Shown here: one piece after another, positions 31,613 through 38,069 of the stretch
Numbering within the stretch: position 1 is the first letter of the stretch
How the letters are laid out: each line of letters opens with the position of its first letter
Source: a virus
DNA: 41,245 nt
Reading direction: 5' to 3' (one strand)
Virus record (IMG/VR): IMGVR_UViG_3300037502_002453
Coordinates: 1 to 41,245 of that record
Translations under genes and position numbers: made by a program
The notes under the pieces: model-generated
Database searches by the model: none
Told to the model about the DNA's origin: nothing
What the model saw: the letters and a program-made list of their open reading frames with translations, nothing else

Positions 31613-31836
31613 GCGTTCCCCTCCTTATTTCCCACGCGCACCCAATCGGCATTGCGCCACACCTTCACCGTCACGCCGCCCGACAGCCGCACCACCGCCG
31701 GGTGGTTGCGCTCGTTGGCCACGCCGAGGTAGACGCCCTGGGCATAGCCGCGCTGGTACTGCACCGTCACTATGTCGCCGGGGTGGACGTCGGCGCTCTC
31801 CGCGTCGGTCAGGACGCGGGCGAGGTATGGATTCAT
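31609..31836 (-). CDS. Hypothetical small protein
   Basis: 75 residues from the ATG at 31836 (GAAAGGA upstream). Beta-type sequence with ADVHPGDIVTVQYQRGYAQGVYLG, which looks like a small SH3-like barrel. The frame upstream to 31938 is low complexity. The stop overlaps the methyltransferase start by four bases. Function unknown. Confidence 0.7.
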   Translation of the reverse strand: MNPYLARVLTDAESADVHPGDIVTVQYQRGYAQGVYLGVANERNHPAVVRLSGGVTVKVWRNADWVRVGNKEGNA

Positions 31837-31947
31837 GCGCTGTGTCCTTTCTGTGTTACACTGTGCTTGGGGGCGTGGGGGGCCGGGTGTCCGTGTGGCA
31901 GAGTGCCCCGCCGCGGGTAGCTGCGCCGCAGACCGCACGGAAATACG

Positions 31948-32427
31948 TTAATGTCCCCGCCCCACGCCCAGCCACACCGCCCACTTGCGATCTTCCTCCG
32001 TGACTGGCCCCACCGCAGCCGGGGCCGAGGGCGCGCTCACCGCCGCCACCACCCCCACCCACGGACGCAGCGCGTCCCCGTACATCGCCACCAAATCCGC
32101 AATCAGCGGCGAGACCGTCTCACCGACGGGGACAATCGCCCCAGAGCCGTCAAACTCAAGCCGGATGCCCCAACGTACCAGCGAAGTCGCAAAATTCGCA
32201 GCGCGGGCGTCCGCCGCCTCCCAGCACGCGACCAAAGCGTCGTAGCTATAACTCGCCTTTGGCAGCGCGGCCAATAGCTTGTCGCCCTGGGCCGCCGCCA
32301 CCACCCAGCGTTTGGTCTGCGGTCGCCACTCCCCGCCGACGCTTTTCAGCCGCGCCACAATCTCCGGGTGATAGGGCGCGTCCACGATGAGCGCGCCGTC
32401 CTGCAGCGTGATCTCCGTCGGTTTCAT
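31948..32427 (-). CDS. Protein with HARP-like N-terminal motif
   Basis: 159 residues. The first 50 (ITLQDGALIVDAPYHPEIVARLKSVGGEWRPQTKRWVVA) resemble the HARP motif of SMARCAL1-type DNA-annealing helicases, where a strand-turn-helix ends in a W-x(n)-W pattern; the match is only by eye. The rest is helical and Ala-rich. The ATG overlaps the preceding stop (ATGA). After its stop comes a 111-bp gap without a recognisable promoter. A DNA-binding accessory role is a guess. Confidence 0.7.
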   Translation of the reverse strand: MKPTEITLQDGALIVDAPYHPEIVARLKSVGGEWRPQTKRWVVAAAQGDKLLAALPKASYSYDALVACWEAADARAANFATSLVRWGIRLEFDGSGAIVPVGETVSPLIADLVAMYGDALRPWVGVVAAVSAPSAPAAVGPVTEEDRKWAVWLGVGRGH

Positions 32428-32960
32428 GGCGTGCGTCCTCGGTCAATTCCGAATCGGGCAGACCTGGCCGCCTTCATGCCTGCCACTACGCGCGGGCCGT
32501 CATAAACACGATTCCCCGTTTCGTGGATGTGCTGGCAGTGCGCAAAGCCCTCAAACCATCCACTGAAGCCCGCCCCAAAAAACGCCTTTCCGCACTCACC
32601 ACATTCGGCCCACACTCCCAGGTCGGCCAGACTTGTGCCGCGCCCTTCGTAAAGATAGCTTGCGTATACCCCCCTGATTCCAGGGTAGCCGCGTAACATC
32701 GCAATGGGATGGCGATAGCCAAACGTCTCGACCTTAGCGATGTCGGATTGCTCGACAACCTCAGGCTTGATTTCCACCCAAAGCCCCATCTTTGGCAGGT
32801 GAAAGTCCGGCAAATACCACCCAAGTTCACCGAGGTCGTACCCCTCTGGTTCGTACTGCCACTCGCCCCCCAGCGCGTCAAAGAACACGGCCCAGCGCGC
32901 CTCAAGGCGAGAACGAAATTTGTAACCCTTGTAAGCTGTCTCAATCGGCTTGATGTTCAT
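32424..32960 (-). CDS. PD-(D/E)XK nuclease-like phage protein
   Basis: 178 residues. The start YKGYKFRSRLEARWAVFFDAL (10-30), then WQYEPEGYDL and WYLPDFHLP (48-56) and WVEIKP (61-66) give the E20, D52 and E64-I-K66 pattern of a PD-(D/E)XK fold. I have seen this FRSRLEARWA-PDF-EIK arrangement in many phage proteins of unknown role. The C-terminal half has CGECGK and a later Cys/His cluster, perhaps a zinc site. It lies next to the helicase, with a four-base overlap downstream. Confidence 0.82.
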   Translation of the reverse strand: MNIKPIETAYKGYKFRSRLEARWAVFFDALGGEWQYEPEGYDLGELGWYLPDFHLPKMGLWVEIKPEVVEQSDIAKVETFGYRHPIAMLRGYPGIRGVYASYLYEGRGTSLADLGVWAECGECGKAFFGAGFSGWFEGFAHCQHIHETGNRVYDGPRVVAGMKAARSARFGIDRGRTP

Positions 32961-34363
32961 TAGTTCAGCTCCGTCCGTTGCATGGCAATATCGCGCACGG
33001 TGAAAAACTTGCCCTCGATAAACTGCTGAAAGTCGCCCGTCCTGCCGATGTTGGACTTATCCACGCGCACCTTTGCCACCGGCGAATATTCGCCCGCGCT
33101 GGCAACGTGCCGCCCGTCCTTGTCGCGCAGACCGTCCGGCCCCACGATGTCACGCGTCAGGATGATGACAAGCTGCGCCTTCTGCGACTTCTGCCCGCTG
33201 CCCTGAATGGCCTGCCGCGTCTGTGTGCCCCCGGTCTGCATGGTCTTGTTGCCCTGGGTCGCCGTAAACACCGGCACGCGGTTTTTTTCGGCGAACACTT
33301 TGAGCTGCTCCATGTCATTGGCCTGCCGCTCCCATGCGTTTGTGCCGTAGATGCTGGCCTGCGCGCGGCTGGGCTGCACCTTGTCCAGGTAGTCGAACAC
33401 CACGGCCTGACACGTCCCCTCGGCAACACGCGTCTCCAACTCGCGCACGATGGCCGTCATGCTCTCCCCAGCGGCGTGGTAGTAGTGCAGCGTCCCGGCC
33501 CACGCCTCCATGCGCTCGTTGGCCTCGGCAATGCGCGCCCGGTCGTCGTCGGTGTACGTCGCGTCTTGGATGGCGGCAATCGGCACGCGAGCCGCCCGCG
33601 TCGTGCGCCGGTCGAGCTTGTACTCCAAGCTGTCCTCCAGATGGACGTAGATAACGTTCCACCCGCCCCGCGCCCAGTGTTCGGCAATCTGCTCCAAGTA
33701 GGTCGTCTTGCCGATACCGTCGGGTGCGGCCAGGATGCCGACAAAGCCCGGTTGCAGCGGACGGATAAACTCATTCCAGCTACGCCACGGCCAGTCAAAC
33801 CGCGACACAACACCCTCGGCGCGCTGCTGTTCGCGGTGGCGCAGGATGTCGGCGTGCGCCGCCAAAGTGTCCCAGCCGTAGACAAACTTGGAGACGGCGG
33901 TCTTTGGCTGCAACGCCTGCCACCGTTCCTGCGCCGCCGTGAACAGGTCTTCCGGGTCGGGGCGCGTTTGGAGTTCCTCTACCAACCAGTGCGCAAACTC
34001 CCCGGCCCCGCGCAGCCACGCCAAGCGTTTGATGCTGTTGGCAAACGACGACGCGCGACGGATGTCCCCGGCGTCAAGGCCGTTGACGTACTCGTCGTCA
34101 ATCAGCACCTTGAGCTTGCGGTCGCGGATGACGGCGCGGCACTCGGCGACGATGGCGGCGGTGTCAACGGTGTCAACGCCAAGTAGCAGGTTTTGGATAG
34201 CCTGAAACACCACCTGGTGACGGGTGTCGTGGAAGTCGTTCCACACCAGCCGCTGCGCCAGGTCAACGGCCAGGCTGATGTCGGCGCGCATGGCGGCCAG
34301 GACGGTCGTCTCGGCGGCGTGGTTGGTTAGGCCGAGTAGGTACGCAACAGTCGTCTCGCTCAT
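32960..34363 (-). CDS. DnaB-family replicative helicase
   Basis: 467 residues from the ATG at 34363, overlapping the initiator stop (ATGA). The N-terminal domain of DnaB type (NHAAETTVLAAMRADISLAV ...) is followed by the RecA-like motor: Walker A APDGIGKT (213-220), Walker B AVVFDYLDK, and the Gln/Arg-containing TATQGNKTMQ and IQGSGQKSQKA segments. It would unwind phage DNA as a hexamer ring. The DnaD-like initiator encoded directly upstream is its likely loader. Upstream frame extension to 34618 overlaps the initiator gene and is rejected. Confidence 0.92.
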   Translation of the reverse strand: MSETTVAYLLGLTNHAAETTVLAAMRADISLAVDLAQRLVWNDFHDTRHQVVFQAIQNLLLGVDTVDTAAIVAECRAVIRDRKLKVLIDDEYVNGLDAGDIRRASSFANSIKRLAWLRGAGEFAHWLVEELQTRPDPEDLFTAAQERWQALQPKTAVSKFVYGWDTLAAHADILRHREQQRAEGVVSRFDWPWRSWNEFIRPLQPGFVGILAAPDGIGKTTYLEQIAEHWARGGWNVIYVHLEDSLEYKLDRRTTRAARVPIAAIQDATYTDDDRARIAEANERMEAWAGTLHYYHAAGESMTAIVRELETRVAEGTCQAVVFDYLDKVQPSRAQASIYGTNAWERQANDMEQLKVFAEKNRVPVFTATQGNKTMQTGGTQTRQAIQGSGQKSQKAQLVIILTRDIVGPDGLRDKDGRHVASAGEYSPVAKVRVDKSNIGRTGDFQQFIEGKFFTVRDIAMQRTELN

Positions 34364-35109
34364 TGCAGGTTCTCCAGGGAAAATGACAAGTCGGGGCCGG
34401 GTGTGGGTACTGTGACGGGGGTCGGTGGGCCGTCGCGCTCTAGACGTTCCAGGATGCGGCCCAGATAACGCCAGTTGCGCGCGTTGGCCTTCAGTGATTC
34501 CTGAAGCGCGTGCTGCCATGTGCTCTGCGGCACGCGCGCTTTCCATTCGTCGATTTGTGCGGCGACGTAGGGCGAAGGAACCACCATGCCCCAAATGGTT
34601 TCGTAGTCGGCGATCCACGGGTCGCGCGGCTCTGGGGCTTTTGGCTCAGTGGCAGCAGCAGGCGCAGTTTCCGCCGGCGGCGCGGGTGGGGCCGGAACGG
34701 GTGAAGACGCTACTACTGCTGTACGGTTCTTAACGGATCGGGTGACATGGGTGTCACCTTTTAGCGTCATGGATGTCACCTTTTCTTCGGAATCGGTGAC
34801 ATGGGTGTCACCTTTTACGGCCTCGGCATTGTCGGAATCGGTGACATGGGTGTCACCTTTTAGGCGGTAGATGGATGCGTGACTGCGGCCCGCGCCGCGC
34901 TCCACAACCAACTCGCCAAGTTCCTCCAACTGCGTCAATAGCCGTTGGCATTGCCGTTCCGACACGGTGATGTAGTCGGCAAGGGTTGCGACGCTGGGCC
35001 AACACACGCCCTCATCGTTGGCGTAGTCCGCCAGGGCAAAGAGCAGGAATTTTGCGCTGCCTTTGGCCCGCGAGTGTTTTCGGACGTGTGTTAACCAGCG
35101 TGTACTCAT
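34360..35109 (-). CDS. Replication initiator, winged helix plus DnaD-like domain
   Basis: 249 residues. The N-terminal winged helix (about 15-75: FALADYANDEGVCWPSVATL, TVSERQCQRLLTQLEEL) is of the HTH_36 type common in phage initiators. A linker carries three copies of KGDTHVT (84-90, 99-105, 117-122), then a Pro-rich stretch, then a DnaD-like helical domain (YETIWGMVVPSPYVAAQIDEWK ... NWRYLGRILERL, 169-222). The repeat is encoded by palindromic DNA iterons that probably form the origin. It would bind these and load the helicase encoded just downstream. Confidence 0.88.
   Translation of the reverse strand: MSTRWLTHVRKHSRAKGSAKFLLFALADYANDEGVCWPSVATLADYITVSERQCQRLLTQLEELGELVVERGAGRSHASIYRLKGDTHVTDSDNAEAVKGDTHVTDSEEKVTSMTLKGDTHVTRSVKNRTAVVASSPVPAPPAPPAETAPAAATEPKAPEPRDPWIADYETIWGMVVPSPYVAAQIDEWKARVPQSTWQHALQESLKANARNWRYLGRILERLERDGPPTPVTVPTPGPDLSFSLENLQ
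34741..34857. repeat. Palindromic iterons, probable replication origin
   Basis: Three identical 18-bp palindromes, GGTGACA-TGGG-TGTCACC, at 34741-34758, 34795-34812 and 34840-34857, with a degraded half copy at 34764-34780. Each full copy is followed by TTTT(A). They lie in the linker coding part of the initiator gene, as in lambda O and many other phages. Confidence 0.88.
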
Positions 35110-35366
35110 CGTGTCCCCTTCTGCACCAACAGCGCCATGGGGTCAACGCCCCGGTCAGCCTGCACCGTGCGCTCCATGCCCGCGATCAGCAGGTCAACGT
35201 CAAGCCAGGGCAGCCCGTCGCCGCGCTCGATATCCTCAAACGTCACGGGCCGGTCCACCAGTGGGAAGCCGCAGTCATCACACTGCCAGGTGACGTGCCA
35301 CCCGGCGTCGCCCATGGGCCGATACATGGCCTGCACCATCGTCGCGTGCCTGTGTTTGCATCTCAT
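35106..35366 (-). CDS. Small zinc-binding protein
   Basis: 86 residues. A CKHRHAT motif at the start (C3, H5, H7) and CDDCG (about 29-33) form a likely zinc site; the rest is acidic (TFEDIERGDGLPWLDVDLL). Its stop overlaps the initiator ATG by four bases, and its start overlaps the previous stop. No family assigned. Confidence 0.72.
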   Translation of the reverse strand: MRCKHRHATMVQAMYRPMGDAGWHVTWQCDDCGFPLVDRPVTFEDIERGDGLPWLDVDLLIAGMERTVQADRGVDPMALLVQKGTR

Positions 35367-35584
35367 CCCGCCGCCTCCTCCCGATCCGGGATGCCCGGCT
35401 TGTACACCGTCACGATGGCGTCATCCTGCACTACCACCATGACGCGCTTGCGCGGCAGGTAGTGGTAGCGCACGCCGTTGCGTTTGACGACGGGCGTTTC
35501 GTCCAATGCCAGGGAAACATGCAGCGGGGAGATACGCCGCTGGCGCATACGCTGCTGCGCGTGCTGCGTGAGCCGGTAGAGCAT
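35363..35584 (-). CDS. DUF4258-like small protein
   Basis: 73 residues. The pattern YRLTQHAQQRMRQRRISPLHVSLAL, then KRNGVRYHYLPRKRVMVVVQDDAIVTVYKP is that of DUF4258 proteins, with a conserved HAxxRMxxR start and a barrel-like C-terminal part. Relatives are often linked to RelE/BrnT-like toxins; no antitoxin gene is evident beside it. It is coupled to the downstream gene by a four-base overlap. Confidence 0.8.
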   Translation of the reverse strand: MLYRLTQHAQQRMRQRRISPLHVSLALDETPVVKRNGVRYHYLPRKRVMVVVQDDAIVTVYKPGIPDREEAAG

Positions 35585-35585
35585 G

Positions 35586-35687
35586 TCAGCCTCCCAGCGC
35601 GGCGACGGCGACGGCGGGCACGATCACCAGCCACAGCAGCAGCGCGACGGCGGCGAAGCACAGCATGGCAACGTTGTCGTGGGTCAT
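35586..35687 (-). CDS. Very small single-span membrane protein
   Basis: 33 residues from the ATG at 35687, which overlaps the upstream stop (ATGA). Nearly the whole product is one hydrophobic segment (AMLCFAAVALLLWLVIVPAVAVAAL). The longer frame to 35843 is antisense-like and overlaps the next membrane gene. Function unknown. Confidence 0.65.
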   Translation of the reverse strand: MTHDNVAMLCFAAVALLLWLVIVPAVAVAALGG

Positions 35688-35854
35688 TGCGTCATCCCCC
35701 AGGCCAGCCCCAACGCTGCGCCGATAGTCATGCAGGCAATGCTGTACACCATGAGCGCGATATAGGCCGCCCAGCCGTTTATCGGCACGAAATATCGCAC
35801 TGTTAGGTTTACGAGTATTAGCGCGAGAGTTGCCGCGATCCATATGCTGGTCAT
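35684..35854 (-). CDS. Small two-span membrane protein
   Basis: 56 residues from the ATG at 35854, which overlaps the previous stop by one base (TGATG). Two hydrophobic segments, IWIAATLALILVNLTV (4-19) and AAYIALMVYSIACMTIGAAL (29-48), flank a short loop. Together with the 33-residue gene it forms a membrane-protein pair in the replication operon. A superinfection-exclusion or membrane role is possible but unsupported. Confidence 0.72.
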   Translation of the reverse strand: MTSIWIAATLALILVNLTVRYFVPINGWAAYIALMVYSIACMTIGAALGLAWGMTQ

Positions 35855-36276
35855 CACGGCTGCACCTCCCAGGGGTCTACCAGCAACTTGCGCCATGTGC
35901 CGATCATCTCACCCGCGAAGTAGCCGCCATCGGCGTGGTTGGGTTCGGCAAACAACTCCAAGTCGCCGCCGTCGGTGTATTCCGCGTAATAGAGTTTCAC
36001 GAACCAATGCACGTTGAGTTCGTCGGGCGTGTCCCCCTCGAACGCCCATTGCCCTTCGGCGTCCGCCTGCGCCATCGGTGGCCCCCACGCGGCAGGCGCA
36101 GGCGGCGGCGCGTCCACTAGGTGGCAGAGGCGCAGGTAGGCAGGCAATGACACCGTGACGACTGGCTCCCCTTCTTCGCGCACGGTCATCTTGGGGCCGT
36201 TCACCTCCACGGTACATTCGTCGTCGTTTGTGCCAAGACTGCCGTATACCACCGGCATCCACTGTTTACCGTCCAT
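35854..36276 (-). CDS. Hypothetical protein
   Basis: 140 residues, not recognised. Beta-rich start (PVVYGSLGTNDDECTVEVNG), a Pro/Ala linker (VDAPPPAPAAWGPP) and an acidic, Trp/Tyr-rich C-terminal part. It overlaps the upstream small zinc protein gene by 11 bases and the downstream membrane gene by one base, so it is a regular member of the leftward operon. Confidence 0.72.
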   Translation of the reverse strand: MDGKQWMPVVYGSLGTNDDECTVEVNGPKMTVREEGEPVVTVSLPAYLRLCHLVDAPPPAPAAWGPPMAQADAEGQWAFEGDTPDELNVHWFVKLYYAEYTDGGDLELFAEPNHADGGYFAGEMIGTWRKLLVDPWEVQP

Positions 36277-36406
36277 CGTTCACCTCCACTTCCGTCTCCA
36301 CCCGCCCCGTGCCGTTGCACCGGGCGCACTTGCGCCACCCCTTGTCCCAATGCCGCCCCGTCCCCCAACAGTCGGGGCAGGTGCGGCGAATTTTGCGCTT
36401 GCTCAT
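36266..36406 (-). CDS. Very small DnaJ-type zinc-finger protein
   Basis: 46 residues from the ATG at 36406. Two CxxCxGxG-like motifs, CPDCWGTGRH (10-19) and CARCNGTGRV (28-37), are those of the DnaJ central zinc domain, here standing alone on a basic N-terminus (SKRKIRRT). Such mini zinc proteins recur in phages; a client or DNA target is unknown. It starts two bases after the preceding stop. Confidence 0.78.
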   Translation of the reverse strand: MSKRKIRRTCPDCWGTGRHWDKGWRKCARCNGTGRVETEVEVNDGR

Positions 36407-36408
36407 GG

Positions 36409-36552
36409 CTAGTCCGCCTTCAGTTCGCGGGTCTCGAAGAACCCGGCTAGGGTAGGATAGTCAGCCATCGCCCGGCGGCTGAATCTACTTGTGAAATCGT
36501 TGGGCAGCTTGTAGGATTCCGCGCCCATCGTCGTAAAGCCCATGTAGCGCAT
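36409..36552 (-). pseudogene. Short or 5'-truncated gene at a rearrangement point
   Basis: 47 residues from the ATG at 36552 (or 44 from 36543). The product reads MRYMGFTTMGAESYKLPND at the start and ends YPTLAGFFETRELKAD. It stops two bases before the next leftward gene, as a true operon member would. But its 5' end meets, head to head, the broken 5' end of the integrase fragment at 36551, and the frame continues upstream only as antisense of that fragment. I read it as the remaining 3' part of a gene cut by a deletion; an intact micro-gene is the alternative. Confidence 0.55.
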
Positions 36553-36883
36553 GACCTCGAAGATGCCCTTAGCCGACCTGCGCATCTTCCGCGCCGACGC
36601 CCAGGGGCTGCAAAAAGCCGTGCGGCGCATATCGGCGCGGTCGGGTGTCCCCTTCACCGCGCACGACTTGCGCCGCACGTTTAGCAACTACTGGATACGC
36701 AACGCGACCGGCCCCAACCCGGCTTTGGTCAAAGACCTGCTTGACATGCAGTTGGGGCACAGCCGCCGCACGATCACGGACATCCACTACCTGAGCTACG
36801 ACGTAGACGACGTGTTGGCCGCCTACGTCAGTCCGCTGGACGCGGTTGACTGTGCGAGCATCAACATGTTTCGGAGTGTCTAA
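36551..36883 (+). pseudogene. Tyrosine integrase, C-terminal fragment
   Basis: 110 codons. From about residue 11 the sequence is a tyrosine recombinase catalytic end: LRIFRADAQGLQKAVRRISA, then HDLRRTFSNYW (His-x-x-Arg box), LLDMQLGHS (second His) and ITDIHYLSY (Tyr nucleophile). The first catalytic Arg and the whole N-terminal arm- and core-binding parts are missing, and a TAG stop lies four bases upstream in frame. The family is normally 300-400 residues. With the tRNA gene 60 bases downstream this is the remnant of an integration module; it should not be active alone. Confidence 0.86.
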
Positions 36884-36944
36884 CGTCTGTTTTGTCCGAT
36901 TCCTGCGGAGACTAGCACTAACTGTCATAGTTCCACTTTCATAT

Positions 36945-37021
36945 GCGCTCGTAGCTCAGTTGGATAGAGCACCGATTTGCGGGGTCGGGGGTCGCAGGTT
37001 CAAGTCCTGCCGAGCGTGCCA
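36945..37021 (+). tRNA. tRNA-Arg, anticodon GCG
   Basis: A full cloverleaf of 77 bases with encoded CCA. Acceptor GCGCTCG/CGAGCGT (first pair G-T), D stem GCTC/GAGC, anticodon stem 36972-36976 with 36984-36988, loop TTGCGGG with anticodon GCG at 36979-36981, T arm GCAGG-TTCAAGT-CCTGC. It reads CGC, a very common Arg codon in this genome. It lies just behind the integrase remnant, so it may descend from the attachment region. Confidence 0.93.
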
Positions 37022-37053
37022 AACACAAAGCGCGGCTATGCCGCCTATGTGAC

Positions 37054-37098
37054 AACTACATCACCGGCCCGTCGTCAAACAGTCACGGTGATGTAGTT
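37054..37098. repeat. Perfect 13-bp-arm inverted repeat after the tRNA
   Basis: AACTACATCACCG (37054-37066) and its exact complement (37086-37098) flank a 19-base loop. No T-run follows; a separate terminator stands six bases later. It may be a protein site, an attachment-region element or a processing signal. Confidence 0.85.
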
Positions 37099-37104
37099 CC
37101 GCTA

Positions 37105-37138
37105 AACGCTCTGCCTTCGGGTGGGGCGTTTTGCTTTT
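37105..37138 (+). terminator. Rho-independent terminator with TTCG loop
   Basis: AACGCTCTGCC (37105-37115) pairs with GGTGGGGCGTT (37120-37130), partly by G-T pairs, around a TTCG tetraloop, followed by TTGCTTTT. It ends tRNA transcription and faces the end of the leftward regulator gene. Confidence 0.85.
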
Positions 37139-37162
37139 CAGCGCGCCCCGACCCGGCCCAGC

Positions 37163-37459
37163 TTACGCTGCAACCCCTTCAGGTTCTTCGGTCGGTCGGG
37201 GCGCATCGTGTGTGTGGGCAGATACCCCGCCCAACTCCGGGATCAGGTCGGACGGTTTGCAGCGCAGCACCTGGCACAATGCCTCCAGTGTAGTGCTACG
37301 CCACGCCGTGTCCGTTTCTTCGTCTACCGCTTGGTAGATCGTGCTGAAGGCCAAGCGGATGCCCTCGGACGCCGCCAACTCGGACAGCCCCTTGTAGCTC
37401 ACCACGCCCCGCCGCGCCATGAGCGCGTCTAGCCTTGCCTTGTCGATTTTGAGCTTCAT
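37163..37459 (-). CDS. XRE/HTH_26-type transcriptional regulator, candidate phage repressor
   Basis: 98 residues. A Cro/C1-type helix-turn-helix covers about 7-72: LDALMARRGVVSYKGLSELAASE, TIYQAVDEETDTAWRSTTLEALCQVL and CKPSDLIPE, the last typical of the HTH_26 group. A Pro/Glu-rich tail follows. GGAGG stands six bases before the ATG. Its own promoter (37488-37516) contains the operator-like sequence shared with the rightward early promoter at 39517, so it probably represses both itself and the early genes, like a Cro or CI. Confidence 0.88.
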   Translation of the reverse strand: MKLKIDKARLDALMARRGVVSYKGLSELAASEGIRLAFSTIYQAVDEETDTAWRSTTLEALCQVLRCKPSDLIPELGGVSAHTHDAPRPTEEPEGVAA

Positions 37460-37487
37460 ACGTTCCTCCGTTTCGTAACGTGATTAC

Positions 37488-37516
37488 AGAATATCACAAT
37501 TCGCCGGGGGTGTCAA
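37488..37516 (-). promoter_or_regulatory. Promoter of the regulator gene with operator-like repeat
   Basis: Minus strand: TTGACA (37511-37516), 17-bp spacer, TATTCT (37488-37493) with a preceding TGA that fits an extended -10. GTGAT and ATCAC flank the -10 as an imperfect palindrome. The stretch ATTGTGA-TATTCT-GTAATCA recurs almost unchanged at 39533-39552. Confidence 0.85.
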
Positions 37517-37520
37517 TGGG

Positions 37521-38069
37521 CTAAACGTAGCTCTGCTCCGCGAGTTCAACGCTCACGTCAATTAGGCTGGCGTGGTGGACGGCGGCGCGCAGTTCCTTGA
37601 TCGGCACGGCGACAGACAACGTTTCATAGCCATTGTTTTGCGCCTTGATGGGCGGGTAATACTTCTCGATCCATTCGTCCCTGTGGTGCAGCCATGCGCG
37701 CCTGAGCATGTGCCACGGGAACAAGTAGACGCGCTTGCTCGGCATGAACGCATAGGCCAGATAGTCAATCGCCAAGTCCTTGTCCATCCACCCCGGCGCG
37801 CCGGTGGTGCTGACGCTGACGTACTCCAACAGGATGTCGGTGTAGTCTTTGGCGCGCTTCTTTTCGTCCACATACAGCGTGTGGCCGTTGGCGAGTTGGA
37901 TCACGCGATCCACGCCGCGCCGCTGGTTGTCGTTGCTGCCACCGCAAAGCATGTGGCCTACCATGTTGGGGAACGCCTTGCGGTACACGGCCTCCCAAAA
38001 CGGCTCGCAGCTTTTTTCCTCGCTCCAGGCTAGACGCTCTCGAAAGTCGTGGGTCGGTGCGTTAATCAT
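37521..38069 (-). CDS. Restriction-endonuclease-like protein paired with the MT-A70 methyltransferase
   Basis: 182 residues. The middle has GVDRVIQLANGHTLYVDEKKRAKDY (about 52-76), giving Asp54, Asp68, Glu69 and Lys70/71 as a possible PD-(D/E)XK active site; DILLEYVS follows as a strand-helix. The rest, including the Trp-rich KRVYLFPWHMLRRAWLHH, is unrecognised. Its ATG overlaps the last codons of the methyltransferase gene by eight bases, so the two are coupled. A cognate nuclease of a restriction-modification pair, or a DNA-processing nuclease, are both possible; neither is shown. Confidence 0.65.
   Translation of the reverse strand: MINAPTHDFRERLAWSEEKSCEPFWEAVYRKAFPNMVGHMLCGGSNDNQRRGVDRVIQLANGHTLYVDEKKRAKDYTDILLEYVSVSTTGAPGWMDKDLAIDYLAYAFMPSKRVYLFPWHMLRRAWLHHRDEWIEKYYPPIKAQNNGYETLSVAVPIKELRAAVHHASLIDVSVELAEQSYV

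Noticed and set aside
31837-31947. Promoter in the 111-bp gap of the replication operon
   Set aside because: I see no -35/-10 pair with proper spacing; only a Shine-Dalgarno before 31836 is convincing.
36553-36687. Longer version of the leftward gene ending at 36409
   Set aside because: The extension is antisense to the clearly recognisable integrase catalytic motifs and has no domain of its own.
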